From: Trichomonas tenax
Taxonomy: Eukaryota > Parabasalia > Trichomonadida > Trichomonadidae
Length of the DNA stretch: 15,362 bases
Assembly (NCBI GenBank): GCA_023091735.1
Contig: JALKBU010001180.1
Span: forward strand, 1 to 15,362
Reading direction: 5' to 3'
Numbering within the stretch: the stretch's first letter is position 1; every line of letters begins with the position of its first letter. Shown piece by piece: positions 1 through 7,881 of this stretch. The translations under genes were made by a program, and so were the position numbers. Below the pieces are notes generated by a model, which was given only the letters and a program-made list of their open reading frames with translations, was not told the DNA's origin and ran no database searches.

Positions 1-171
1 GTCTGGAGTGCTTACTTGTGTTCTTCTTTTCTTTATTTTAATTACAGTTATTTTCTCTTTTTTTTTTTTTTTTTGTTAAAAAAATAGAGAGGAAATATGG
101 TTTGGGGTGTGGAGAAAATGCAACAAAAGTATTTATTATTAAAAAAAATAATTTTTTAAATTTTTTTTTTT

Positions 172-211
<40 letters not shown>

Positions 212-350
212 ATGTAATTAAACACTATTATGGAAATAATTCAAAATCTGCTTAACAACATAAATTTTGATTTTGATGTTGTAAGCTTATTATAGACCGG
301 AAAGCGAATATAAATAAGCAAAAAAGATAAATTATCGGATCTCAATTCAA
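1..350. other. Gene-free start of window with long poly-T tracts
   Basis: No coding frame is visible. The stretch holds a T run at 58-74 and a much longer one at 161-210, broken only by one A at 173. Between them is an A/T-only block. Such homopolymers are common between parabasalid genes. The region sits directly upstream of the first gene, but I see no motif in it other than the Initiator that follows. Confidence 0.7.
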
Positions 351-355
351 TCATA
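351..355 (+). promoter_or_regulatory. Initiator (Inr) of the membrane-protein gene
   Basis: TCATA matches the parabasalid Initiator TCA(+1)Y(T/A). The predicted first transcribed base is 353, which gives a 12-nt leader before the ATG at 365. This is within the short leader range known for Trichomonas and supports that start codon. Confidence 0.65.
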
Positions 356-364
356 AAAAAATCA

Positions 365-1045
365 ATGTTTTTCGTTTTTCTCGCCGCAGCACTTTGCCGT
401 AAAAAGCATCGCGACTATTCAAACTGCACGCAAGGCAACACAAGGCCATGCAAGCATACAAATACAACTTCCAAGTCTTCATATTCACATGGATACGAAT
501 ACGACGATGAATTCGGTGCTGATCTTCTTTTGACTGTCATTGGAGGAGTTGCTGGAATTCTATTCTTTGTTTTCGTAATTTGGCTCCTAGTTTGCCTATA
601 CAAGAGATACAATCGCACACACAACGAAGATGAGAATATTCCACCAGTTCATTACGGAGTTGCTCCAGCAATGCCGCAGAACCAGAGCCCTCTTCTCAAC
701 AACTATCCAGGTTCAATGCAATTTGATCCAGGCCAAGTCATTTATGTTATCCCAGCACCTCCGCAGGGATACCAGTATCAGTACCCATCTGCATTACAGG
801 CCGCCCCAGTCCCACAGCCACAACAGCCGCAGCAAATGGAAGCAAAACCAAAGAACAAGAAGCGCCAGGCTCCTCAGCAGCCAGCTGTTCCAATGCCATC
901 TCAGGTCCCAGTTGCTTCCCCAGTTCCAGCTCCACCAAAGCAGGCTCCAGTTCGTGTTCAGTATAACCCAGGGGCTCCTGCTCAAGCTCCAGTTTTTGTT
1001 CAGTATGGCGTAGCCCCGGTTTCAAATCCATATGCGACAAACTAA
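365..1045 (+). CDS. Small single-pass membrane protein with Pro/Gln-rich cytoplasmic tail
   Basis: A 226-residue protein. Residues 1-10 are hydrophobic (MFFVFLAAAL) and could be a very short signal peptide. Residues 11-52 form a small hydrophilic segment with Cys at 11, 21 and 29 and an acidic end (EYDDEFGAD). A single strong membrane helix spans about 54-78 and is followed by a basic stop-transfer (YKRYNR). The remaining ~145 residues are a low-complexity tail rich in Pro, Gln, Ala and Val, with recurring elements such as VIYVIPAPP, VRVQYNPG and VFVQYGVAP and a basic patch KPKNKKR near 161. The likely topology is a short outside part with a long tail in the cytoplasm. Many trichomonad surface proteins have this build, but I recognise no family. 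The start is supported by the Initiator at 351. The stop is TAA in the context TAAATTAAA, which suits the UAAA polyadenylation signal of Trichomonas. A role as adaptor or surface receptor is speculation. Confidence 0.8.
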   Translation: MFFVFLAAALCRKKHRDYSNCTQGNTRPCKHTNTTSKSSYSHGYEYDDEFGADLLLTVIGGVAGILFFVFVIWLLVCLYKRYNRTHNEDENIPPVHYGVAPAMPQNQSPLLNNYPGSMQFDPGQVIYVIPAPPQGYQYQYPSALQAAPVPQPQQPQQMEAKPKNKKRQAPQQPAVPMPSQVPVASPVPAPPKQAPVRVQYNPGAPAQAPVFVQYGVAPVSNPYATN

Positions 1046-1382
1046 ATTAAAGGTTTAATTTTATCAATCAAAATAAATTAACATTTTTTTTTCCCTTATA
1101 CATTAACAGATCAATCTCCAAGCCGATCATAACAAGCCTTAATGTGTGATTCACAATTTAGAAGGAAAAGAAAAATAAAACAAGAATCTAACAGAACTTG
1201 TTCATATGATTCCAATAGGACGATCAAGTATATTCATAAATGAGATTCGCCTGAATCAGCTGTTTTAATATCAATATGTTCGTCGACTTCGACGATCTTC
1301 AATGTGTAAACGAGATAACTCATGCGGAGATTGTATGTGTTTTAAAAGACCGAAATAAAATTTCAAATTTAATTAAGGTTGA
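1046..1382. other. Intergenic region with a compact GC-rich palindrome
   Basis: There is no convincing coding frame between the membrane-protein gene and the transporter. The one feature that stands out is a perfect 7-bp inverted repeat, TCGTCGA-CT-TCGACGA at 1280-1295, in otherwise AT-rich DNA about 90 bp upstream of the transporter Initiator. It could bind a regulator or be chance. Confidence 0.5.
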
Positions 1383-1387
1383 TCATT
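1383..1387 (+). promoter_or_regulatory. Initiator (Inr) of the transporter gene
   Basis: TCATT matches TCA(+1)Y(T/A). Transcription would begin at 1385, 10 nt before the ATG at 1395, the spacing seen for the other intact + strand genes in the window. Confidence 0.7.
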
Positions 1388-1394
1388 ATTTAAC

Positions 1395-2624
1395 ATGGGT
1401 TTCTTTGGACCGGAGCTCAAGTTTGTCATAGTCATAGCTTTCGGCGCTATGTCTGTCGGCAACATCCTTGTGTACTATTCTCCAGCATCTGCTTCAATTT
1501 CTAAAGATCTGAATTTTGATAATACTAAATCGACGATTTTCAATGCTATTACACCGATTAGCGCCATATTCGGAAGTCCATTCATCAACATTTTCATGGG
1601 TAGATACGGAAGAAAAGTTTCATCAATTATTGCACAAGTTGGAGTAGTATTCGGATATATCCTATTGATTGCTACCAACAAGAGCTACAGCTGGCTTGCT
1701 TTCATTTCACGTTGCGTTTCAGGAATTTTTGCTGGATCGTGCACAGGAGTTATTCCAGTTTACATAGGTGAACTTGCTCCACCAGATGCTTCTGGAGCGT
1801 TTGGTACACTTACACAGCTTGCTGTTAGCTTTGGCACTGTTATTTCGTATGGCTATGGTTGCTTTGCTAATTGGCGCTTGATTGCTATATTAGATCTTAT
1901 TCCATGTGCAATCTTCCTCATTTTCATATGGTTTTGCCCTGATTCACCAGTTAAATCAGATACAACTCAAAAATCAGGGCATATCAAGGATTTGCTTTCA
2001 ACGATTTACATATTCCCTATTATCATATCCCTTTTGACTGTGTTCTTCCAGCAATTTTCTGGCATTAATGCAATATTAACAAATCTCACACCAATCTTTA
2101 CCCAATCAAAGATATCAATCGACCCTAACTATGCTGCACTTATATCTGGATCCGCGCAAGTCATTTCAACATTGATTGCATCGGTTTTAATCGGACACTT
2201 CGGAAACAAAGTTTGCTGGATTATTTCATCCGCTGGACAGGCAACAGCGCTCATCCTTTCGTGGGCGAATGACAAGTACTCCTTAAGCAAAGTCGTTCCA
2301 ATCATTTGCTTGTTCACGGATATTCTTTCATTCGGTATTGGTCTCGGACCTATTCCGTGGTTCGTTGTCGTCCAAGTTTTCCCTGATTCTGTCAGATCTA
2401 TTGCTGCCAGTATCAACCAAGGCATCAACTGGTTTCTGTGCAGTGTTATGGTCTTCGCATTCGAACCAATGGTAAAAGCAATGACAATTGCATGGGTTTA
2501 CTTCTTCTATGCATTTATTATGACACTCTCTATCTTTTATGGCATTTTCTTGCTTCCTTCGGGATCTCTCGTCGCAGATAGTGATACTGCACAGCAAACA
2601 ACGATCATCGAAAACCTCATTTAA
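1395..2624 (+). CDS. MFS transporter, sugar porter family
   Basis: A 409-residue polytopic membrane protein with the signatures of the sugar porter family. GRYGRK at 69-74 is the loop 2-3 motif (G-R-x-G-R-R/K). PVYIGELAPP at 121-130 matches the helix-4 end motif. CPDSPV at 181-186 corresponds to the PESPR motif. QQFSGINAI at 219-227 is the helix-7 QxSGIN motif that lines the sugar site. GPIPWFVVVQVFPDSVRS at 318-335 is the helix-10 motif. About 12 hydrophobic segments can be followed. It probably imports a hexose or similar sugar across the plasma membrane for glycolysis, but the substrate cannot be read from sequence. It is shorter than typical members (450-500), mainly through a short central loop (187-202) and a short tail, and it lacks a clear PETKG motif after the last helix. 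The Initiator at 1383 supports the start. The stop context TTTAAATT includes a UAAA signal. Confidence 0.93.
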   Translation: MGFFGPELKFVIVIAFGAMSVGNILVYYSPASASISKDLNFDNTKSTIFNAITPISAIFGSPFINIFMGRYGRKVSSIIAQVGVVFGYILLIATNKSYSWLAFISRCVSGIFAGSCTGVIPVYIGELAPPDASGAFGTLTQLAVSFGTVISYGYGCFANWRLIAILDLIPCAIFLIFIWFCPDSPVKSDTTQKSGHIKDLLSTIYIFPIIISLLTVFFQQFSGINAILTNLTPIFTQSKISIDPNYAALISGSAQVISTLIASVLIGHFGNKVCWIISSAGQATALILSWANDKYSLSKVVPIICLFTDILSFGIGLGPIPWFVVVQVFPDSVRSIAASINQGINWFLCSVMVFAFEPMVKAMTIAWVYFFYAFIMTLSIFYGIFLLPSGSLVADSDTAQQTTIIENLI

Positions 2625-2839
2625 ATTATTTGTATTATATCTATCGAAAAGAATAAAAAGTATAGTTATTGACAAATATATCTATCAAAACTGAACTCTT
2701 GAAATCTTTTAATAACAAAATATTATTGAATAAGATTTAATTTTAACAATCGAATGAAAATTTCTGCGCAAATCGATTTCATTTCTCATACTGAGTAAAT
2801 ATCTTCTTGAATAAGAGTGTAGAATTTTATTTTTTATAA

Positions 2840-2986
2840 TACAACTATACTTCTAAAAAACCGAGGAACGCACATCGCTATGCGATCGAAGAATGCGGTA
2901 TCAGATGTATTGATTGTGCTTGGTCATATTTCAATCAAGATATGATGTTGAAAATCATTATCCTCAGTTGTCACTTTTCGTATTAG
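2840..2986 (+). pseudogene. Possible short coding remnant, unknown
   Basis: This stretch is richer in G+C than its surroundings. One + strand frame is open for 48 codons without a usable ATG start and ends at TAG 2984-2986. It reads protein-like, including PRNAHRYAIEECGIRCID and SYFNQDMMLK. Other frames over the same bases are also partly open, for instance a + frame with THIAMRSKNAVSDVLIVLGH, so the true frame is uncertain. It ends just before the TTAA-flanked repeat element at 2994. It may be the tail of a gene lost to decay. No family is recognised. Confidence 0.3.
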
Positions 2987-2997
2987 TCGCCGCTTAA

Positions 2998-3045
2998 GGT
3001 GCAAACCAGACGATAAGAGGCTCTCTCAATTCAGCTTAAGGTTAT
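2998..3045 (+). repeat. Left terminal inverted repeat of the TTAA element
   Basis: The outer 24 bases pair almost perfectly with the right end, sharing ACCAGACGATAAGAG. Past that the match continues with gaps through CTCTCAATT and AAGGTTAT. Confidence 0.75.
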
Positions 3046-3252
3046 TTTCCGTTTTGCGTTTTTTAGCCCGATTATTGACGTTTTTATCTTTTCGGGTGAT
3101 GATTGTAAAAACCTGTATTTTTTTCTTTGAAAAAGCTTTCGAATTGGGCGATTTTGCTTATCAAGAAAAGAAAAGAATGATACCACATCGATTTTTTTGC
3201 AAAATCTTCATCATTTTCTCAAACAAAAAACCTTCAGATGATAACTTTTTAT

Positions 3253-3300
3253 GATAAGGTTAATAAATTGAGAGGAACTCTTATCGTCTGGTGTGCACCC
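3253..3300 (-). repeat. Right terminal inverted repeat of the TTAA element
   Basis: This is the partner of 2998-3045. It has one extra G next to the TTAA (TTAAGGG here, TTAAGG on the left), so the exact end of the element is uncertain by one base. Confidence 0.75.
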
Positions 3301-3307
3301 TTAAATA

Positions 3308-3754
3308 TCAAATTTTATTATTCAAGTAGATATCATATTGATCCATGAGTTTCTTGAGATTGTCATAATATTTGTAAAATCCTAAGTCTTCAGCTCGAAT
3401 AAGATTATCTTCTGTTCCAGATTCCTTGTTGTAGAATGCTGAGTCTTCAACTTTAGCGCAATATTCTTTGAATGCAATCTTTTCTTGTTCATAGAGATGC
3501 TTCTCAGTAATCTTCTTGATCTCTTCAGCAAGCTCATCTAATGGTTTCTTGAATGAATAAAAGCGATCTTTTGGATCATATTGCATGCATTTGAAGGCCA
3601 TATCAATAAGAGCTTGCTCAAGCTCATTAGAGCATGGATCGAGCATTCGTTCATCAATAATACTGTTCTTTGTGGCTATCATTATATATTCACTAATGAT
3701 GTCTTCATCCATATCATACTTTAATTCATCCAATAAGTCGTCAAAACCCTTACT
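3308..3754 (-). pseudogene. C-terminal fragment of a protein kinase (TKL-like)
   Basis: The frame is open from just inside a TGA at 3755-3757 down to the stop at 3308, with no credible initiator Met at its head. The stretch NELEQALIDMAFKCMQYDPK followed by DRF and KPLDELAEEI reads like the end of a kinase C-lobe, matching the pattern L-x-x-C-x-x-x-D-P-x-x-R-x-x-F-x-x-(I/L)-x-x-L of tyrosine-kinase-like kinases. A charged, helix-prone tail of about 75 residues follows. All upstream kinase motifs (glycine loop, Lys, HRD, DFG) are missing. The fragment stops abruptly about 12 bp from the ankyrin Initiator on the other strand. It is most likely a truncated relic. The kinase reading rests on one short motif, so other families remain possible. 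Confidence 0.55.
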
Positions 3755-3766
3755 TCACTTTTGTGA

Positions 3767-3771
3767 TCACT
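3767..3771 (+). promoter_or_regulatory. Initiator (Inr) of the ankyrin gene
   Basis: TCACT matches TCA(+1)Y(T/A), and its extension TCACTTA fits well. The predicted start at 3769 is 10 nt before the ATG at 3779. The promoter has survived although the gene behind it is broken. Confidence 0.65.
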
Positions 3772-3778
3772 TATTAAA

Positions 3779-5723
3779 ATGTGGAACTTTCGTTCGAAAT
3801 CCAAACAAAGTTTTGGTTCGAAAAAATTTGATGGTTCGATTGTTTTTGAATCCGAATATTTGAGGGATAAATCTCTCATCAACGCACCGATTGTTGACGA
3901 GCTTAAAGATCCAATCGAAGTATACAACATTTTTGCAGATCATGATTTATGCAAGAAAGACACACAGTCTATTATTATTCAGAAGATGTTCGCATTCATA
4001 AGCAATAATAAAATTGAACATACACAAGTTATTAACATAATCACAGCACTCTCGGAAAATATTTGCAAAACTTTCAAAAATACTTTGAAATCTGCAATTC
4101 TATCGAAAGTGAGTATAAAATTGGATTCGGCGTAAAAATCAGTATGAAAGACATTGATAAAGGCAATGATTTATTAAGGACTGATAATATTGATGGCTTG
4201 ATCGAACACCTTTCAAAATCACTACAAGCAAAAGAGAGTATTTACCAGGATTGCATTAAATGGCATGCAATAAATTGTCTAAAGTACTTGATTTGTAATA
4301 ACATCCCAAGGCATGTAGGCTGGGATCGAAAAACAATCCCTTTATGTGATTGGGCTGTTAAATATGGCAACATGGAAGCAATTCTTTTATTGCGCGATAA
4401 TGAGAATGAGGATTTTTCTTCTCAATTTGCTGATGCAATCAATTCTAATCAAAATACAATTGCTGAATGGATACTTTCCAACTTCGAGGTCAGTGAAATG
4501 TCTCTTGGGCCCATTGTTCGGAATCATAATTTTGTTTCACTTAATTTTGTTTTGCAATACTTTTCTAAAGAATTTTTCGAAAAAAATGAATAGGTATGGT
4601 GACTTTCAACAAGATATAATTAAATCGGACTATTTGACCTCTAGCATCATTGGAGCTTTTCCAGATAAAACATCACGATTTTTATATTATGCTGTTAAAT
4701 CCTCGTCAATGAAAGCAGTTAAGACGCTCATAGACAATGGTGTAGATATCGGATATTTAAATGAGATCCCTAGAAATAGCAAAACTGAATACTGGGAAGA
4801 CGAAGAATCTGATGAGATACCCTTATCTCAGCAAGCGGGTAATAAAATAGAAGAATTTAATGAACTTGAGAAAGAAACTCTTTTGTGCATTGCAATTAAA
4901 ACAAAGAATTCTCGAATGGTTAATTATCTCGTTTCAAAAGGAGTTGATCTTAACATCCCATGTTTTCTTCATACAGCAAAGATGAAAGAATTTCGAATCG
5001 CACCACATGAAGGTAAAGATTGGAATCAAAGGGTTTAAAAAGCAATCTCAAATACAGAAACATATCCGATTTACTTTGCCATTCAGTCGTGCTCAAAAGA
5101 AATTTTGGAATGTTTAATACAGCATGGCGCCAATCTCAATCTAGCTATGAAAACTATTTCTGTCAAATTGTCTTATGAGAACAACGGTGGATATACTAGG
5201 AACAACGATGACGATGAAATTGATGAAGAGGATAATACTGATTCCAAAGATGATTCTGAAAGTGATAATGGCTATGATAAAAAATTAATAACTTGGAAAT
5301 ATGATTATTATGATAACCGTCCTAAGAAAGAAATGAAAGATAAAAAAATGGGTGAAAGTTTTGAAGACTGTGATTACACATGGGTTGAAACCGGATATCC
5401 AACAGTAACTGCGTTTAAATTTTATCAAATTTGTTTCTTATTCATTAATTTATTATAAAACATATATCCATCCTTTTATGCTTGCAAATAATATGGGAGA
5501 TGAAGGAATTATTAAAGTTCTCCAAGAAAATGGTTGTGGATCTATCAAATTTGATTCTATGCGAAAGCGTTTAACCGATAAAGAAATTATGTCTGAATTT
5601 GATGATGAAATTGTCCATAAAGTCATTAAATCAAAAAATTCTAAAGCAAAGCAGAAGGCAGACGACGAATGCATCTTGAATTGGTCAAGAATTTCGTTTA
5701 TGATAGATAATTTACATAAATGA
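3779..5723 (+). pseudogene. Ankyrin-repeat protein gene, broken by frameshifts and a stop
   Basis: Protein similarity to ankyrin repeats runs the full length but jumps between frames. The first frame (3779-4135) gives a non-repeat N-terminus (MWNFRSKSKQ...). At about 4050-4135 it passes to a second frame (to the stop at 4593). Within 4575-4593, at an A7 run, it returns to the first frame. A TAA interrupts at 5036-5038, and the same frame continues to 5458. At about 5420-5478 it shifts to the third frame, ending at TGA 5721-5723. Recognisable repeats include DWAVKYGNMEAILLL, LYYAVKSSSMKAVKTLIDNG, CIAIKTKNSRMVNYLVSKGV, YFAIQSCSKEILECLIQHGA and a last partial one near IIKVLQENG. An acidic insert (DDDEIDEEDNTDSKDD) lies between the last repeats. 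This is the build of the large trichomonad ankyrin family, whose roles are mostly unknown. Four lesions argue for a pseudogene rather than sequencing error, though errors at the A runs are possible. No spliceosomal motif explains the jumps. Confidence 0.85.
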
Positions 5724-5776
5724 ATAAATACATTTATATTATTAATTTTTGCATCTCCCATAATGAAAGACAAATT

Positions 5777-6038
5777 CTAAAATGTTTTGGGGTGTTTTGA
5801 TGACTCCTTGCGTACTAAAGTTAATAGATAAATAAGTTTAGCAGCACCTTTGGGAAGTCTGAATTGTGATTTCAAACTCTCCTAATTTGAGTTTATTTTG
5901 GGAAAATCCAAATTCATTTTGGGATTCAATAATGTCTTTGAGGACATCAAAGACCATGCTACTTTGATTTTCTAAGGATAAATACTTAGTGGCATTAAGA
6001 AAAACTAAATTATTATCAATAAAAACACATTTATAGAA
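5777..6038 (-). pseudogene. Frameshifted coding remnant, unknown family
   Basis: On the minus strand a frame without ATG runs from 6038 (IDNNLVFLNATKYLSL, then SSMVFDVLKDIIESQNEFGF) to about 5870. Protein-like sequence then continues in a second frame (FRLPKGAAKLIYLLTLVRKE) to TAG at 5777-5779. The join needs one frameshift near 5865-5875. Each half is too short to count alone, but together they give about 85 residues of ordinary amphipathic protein. I do not recognise the family. It lies tail-to-tail with the ankyrin pseudogene, next to an inverted-repeat element, and is a likely gene relic. Confidence 0.45.
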
Positions 6039-6102
6039 TTACTACTTGTTTGAGTTTGAACATTTGCTTTTGACATGCTTTAGTGAGTGCTAATGTGTTG
6101 AA

Positions 6103-6492
6103 TTGTTTTGCTTGTCAATGAGCCAAAGTGTAAAGTGTCAGATTGTCATATTTTGAGAAAATGTGACATTTCATGTAAAATGAAAATTGTCAAAAAAATT
6201 AAAAAGGGGAATATCATATTTATGTTTAAAATATATGAATAAATATGATAATTTAAACATTTTTATGATGGGTGGCACACGTTTATAAAGCACAAATTTA
6301 ATGAATTGAAGATGAGTGGTACTTGAAATTCGGCTCCCCTCTAATTTCAAATCCGACATTTATGATTTTATTCGGCAAATATTTATTTACTTGACAAAAT
6401 TAAATTTTTCTTATCGTTTTTTGACAATTTTTCAATATAATAGATCTGACAATCTGACACTTTACACTTTGGCTCGTTGACACCCAAAACAG
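6103..6492. mobile_element. 390-bp element with long terminal inverted repeats (short form)
   Basis: The left end (6113-6152) contains TGTCAATGAGCCAAAGTGTA followed by AAGTGTCAGATTGTCA. The reverse complement of the right end (6442-6483) reads TGTCAACGAGCCAAAGTGTA and the same continuation. A weaker outer match (TTGTTTTG / CTGTTTTG) extends the repeats to about 6103 and 6492. The inside is AT-rich with no transposase. Both halves align with the ends of the element at 13878-15009 in opposite orientation: the left half with 14895-15009 and the right half with 13878-14036. It is therefore a non-autonomous family member. I found no convincing target-site duplication, and AATT on both sides is only a candidate. 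Confidence 0.8.
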
Positions 6493-6694
6493 AATTAGAT
6501 GTGTAATTAAAATTATTTTTCGAAAAATGAAATTTGTTATTTTAGATAAATCGAGGTCTGAAAATTTTATAAAATTCGTGATATCTATATAGATCTCATA
6601 TATATGCTCAATGCAAAATGTTATATGAAAATAACACAAAAAATCTATTAATGTAATTGTAGTATTAGACACTCTATTTACTAAACAGAAAGGA

Positions 6695-6979
6695 TTATTT
6701 GGTGATGCAGGCACAGAGAGTCGAAGAGTCTCCGATATTCGATATTTTTAGAGAATTTTGAACGCGATACATCGGTGTATTCTCTGCGTCCGGGATTCTC
6801 ATTTGAATTGAATACTGATTCACCTGATATGTCAATGCCAATTGCGCAACAATCTCGTCAACAGTCGTATCAACAGTTTTATCATACTGATATGCGATTT
6901 TGTCCGGTTCTCCGTTGATATATGGTATAACCGTCAGTGTGATGAGGTCCTCGTTCACTGAAGATTTCACGTTCGACAT
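6695..6979 (-). CDS. Small protein of 94 residues, possibly a ubiquitin-like fold
   Basis: An intact minus-strand frame with an ATG at 6979 and an Initiator 17 nt upstream. The order of alternating hydrophobic strands (LITLTVIPY, KIAYQYDK), a helix (VDEIVAQLALTYQV), further strands (YSIQMRIPD, MYRVQ) and a final LKISNIGDSSTLCACI resembles a beta-grasp ubiquitin-like or RA/GBD-type domain. Its length is right for one such domain and nothing else. The product could be a free small adaptor-like protein or the surviving N-terminus of a larger protein; the DNA just after the stop is AT-rich and shows no continuation in any frame. The fold is inferred from pattern only and no catalytic residues are visible. 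Codons are more balanced than in the surrounding noncoding DNA, which supports real coding. Confidence 0.6.
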   Translation of the reverse strand: MSNVKSSVNEDLITLTVIPYINGEPDKIAYQYDKTVDTTVDEIVAQLALTYQVNQYSIQMRIPDAENTPMYRVQNSLKISNIGDSSTLCACITK

Positions 6980-6993
6980 TTCGCAAAATCTTG

Positions 6994-6998
6994 TATGA
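6994..6998 (-). promoter_or_regulatory. Initiator (Inr) of the 94-residue gene
   Basis: On the minus strand, TCATA matches the Initiator. Its +1 at 6996 gives a 17-nt leader before the ATG at 6979. A second match, TCACT at 7001-7005, would give a 24-nt leader, so the precise start is undecided. Confidence 0.5.
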
Positions 6999-7104
6999 AA
7001 AGTGACAAAGATTTTGGCCCCTGAAACTATTTAGCGCGTCCAATGGGATGGAAAACGTCCAGTGAAGGTGTTTTTGTTGATGAAATTCCGATAATTTGAT
7101 AAAT

Positions 7105-7265
7105 TTATCTTTTTATTGTTGAATATGGACTTTGACCTCGTTTTCTTGGATTAAGATATGCTTGAATCAACTCACAATTCCATCTGCGTTATGTTTAGCT
7201 GATGCAAATGCCATATTATCATTCATTTTGAAGCATATATTAAATATCTGGAAATAATTTAATGG
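7105..7265 (-). pseudogene. Frameshifted C-terminal coding remnant, unknown
   Basis: Minus-strand sequence from 7265 reads PLNYFQIFNICFK, then MNDNMAFASAKHNADGIVS and a stop. One base over, protein-like sequence continues as LIQAYLNPRKRGQSPYSTIK and ends at TAA 7105-7107. A single frameshift in the GTGAGTTGATTC area restores about 50 codons, with a basic C-terminus typical of a real protein end. No initiator or promoter is present. The family is not recognised. The stretch just downstream (about 7079-7031) may hold more of the same decayed gene (TPSLDVFHPIGRAK), again in one short frame. Confidence 0.45.
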
Positions 7266-7881
7266 TATTCATGTGCACATTCATTACAGACATGTTTTTA
7301 TTGAAGAATTCTTTTTGCTGCATGAAATGTTAACATGTTTGGACAATATATTTTTCTACCTAATACAATATTACAATATTTTCCTTCACACACTATGGAA
7401 TACTATTATCTGTATAAACTGCAGTGCATTGATATGTATAACAATGCTCATTTATAACAAATTCTGAATTCAGATTCTATAAACAGTTCATTGATACATT
7501 ATTTTGCATTTATTTTACTTGAATCATGCAATACATCATGTTCTGAATATGTACATATGTATGTTGCCCATCCTTCAGAAAAAAAAAGTGTGGAAGAAAA
7601 TCAATCCGGAATATTATATTACCCCAGAAAGATAACTCCAAGTGTATGATAATACCTACATCGATGCTGATCTAAAGCGCTGTCGATTAGCCAGTAATAA
7701 TATATTCATGATAAAATAGTAAAGATATTTATCCGACTATCTTTGAAATGTGTCTAGGATGGGAAATTATAATGCCTGAGACCCAGGTATAATGTGCATA
7801 GATAATTTTGTGTGATGCAATGAAATTTAATTCTCTTGAATTTGAAAACCTATAATTGATCCTTGCTGCATAATAAATTAT
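7266..7881. other. AT-rich stretch without a recognisable gene
   Basis: All six frames are closed often, and the frames that exceed 60 codons give biased, non-protein-like sequence. I see only small local palindromes, such as TTCTGAATTCAGA near 7462-7474. Nothing else can be supported. Confidence 0.5.

Larger units (their letters stand above)
2994..3304. mobile_element. 303-bp terminal-inverted-repeat element (MITE) flanked by TTAA
   Basis: The segment 2998-3300 begins GGTGCAAACCAGACGATAAG, and the reverse complement of its end begins GGGTGCACACCAGACGATAA. The repeats extend inward about 48 bp on each side (2998-3045 and 3253-3300), with decreasing identity. TTAA lies immediately outside both ends (2994-2997 and 3301-3304), which looks like a target-site duplication of the TTAA type used by piggyBac-like elements. 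The interior is A/T-rich with no transposase; the 66-codon frame inside shows no protein-like features. I infer a non-autonomous element. TTAA is a short and frequent tetramer here, so the superfamily assignment is tentative. Confidence 0.7.

Noticed and set aside
2865..2935. Resemblance of GCGATCGAAGAATGCGG to 5.8S rRNA
   Set aside because: The similarity is limited to a few short words in the wrong order, and no flanking rRNA is present.
3054..3254. 66-codon frame inside the TTAA element as a transposase
   Set aside because: It is far too short, biased to Phe, Lys and Ile, and has no DDE/DDD motif or Initiator.
4050..5478. Introns as an explanation of the frame jumps in the ankyrin gene
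   Set aside because: None of the jump sites shows the conserved Trichomonas intron ends (GTAYGT with ACTAACACACAG), and the overlaps leave no room for an intron.
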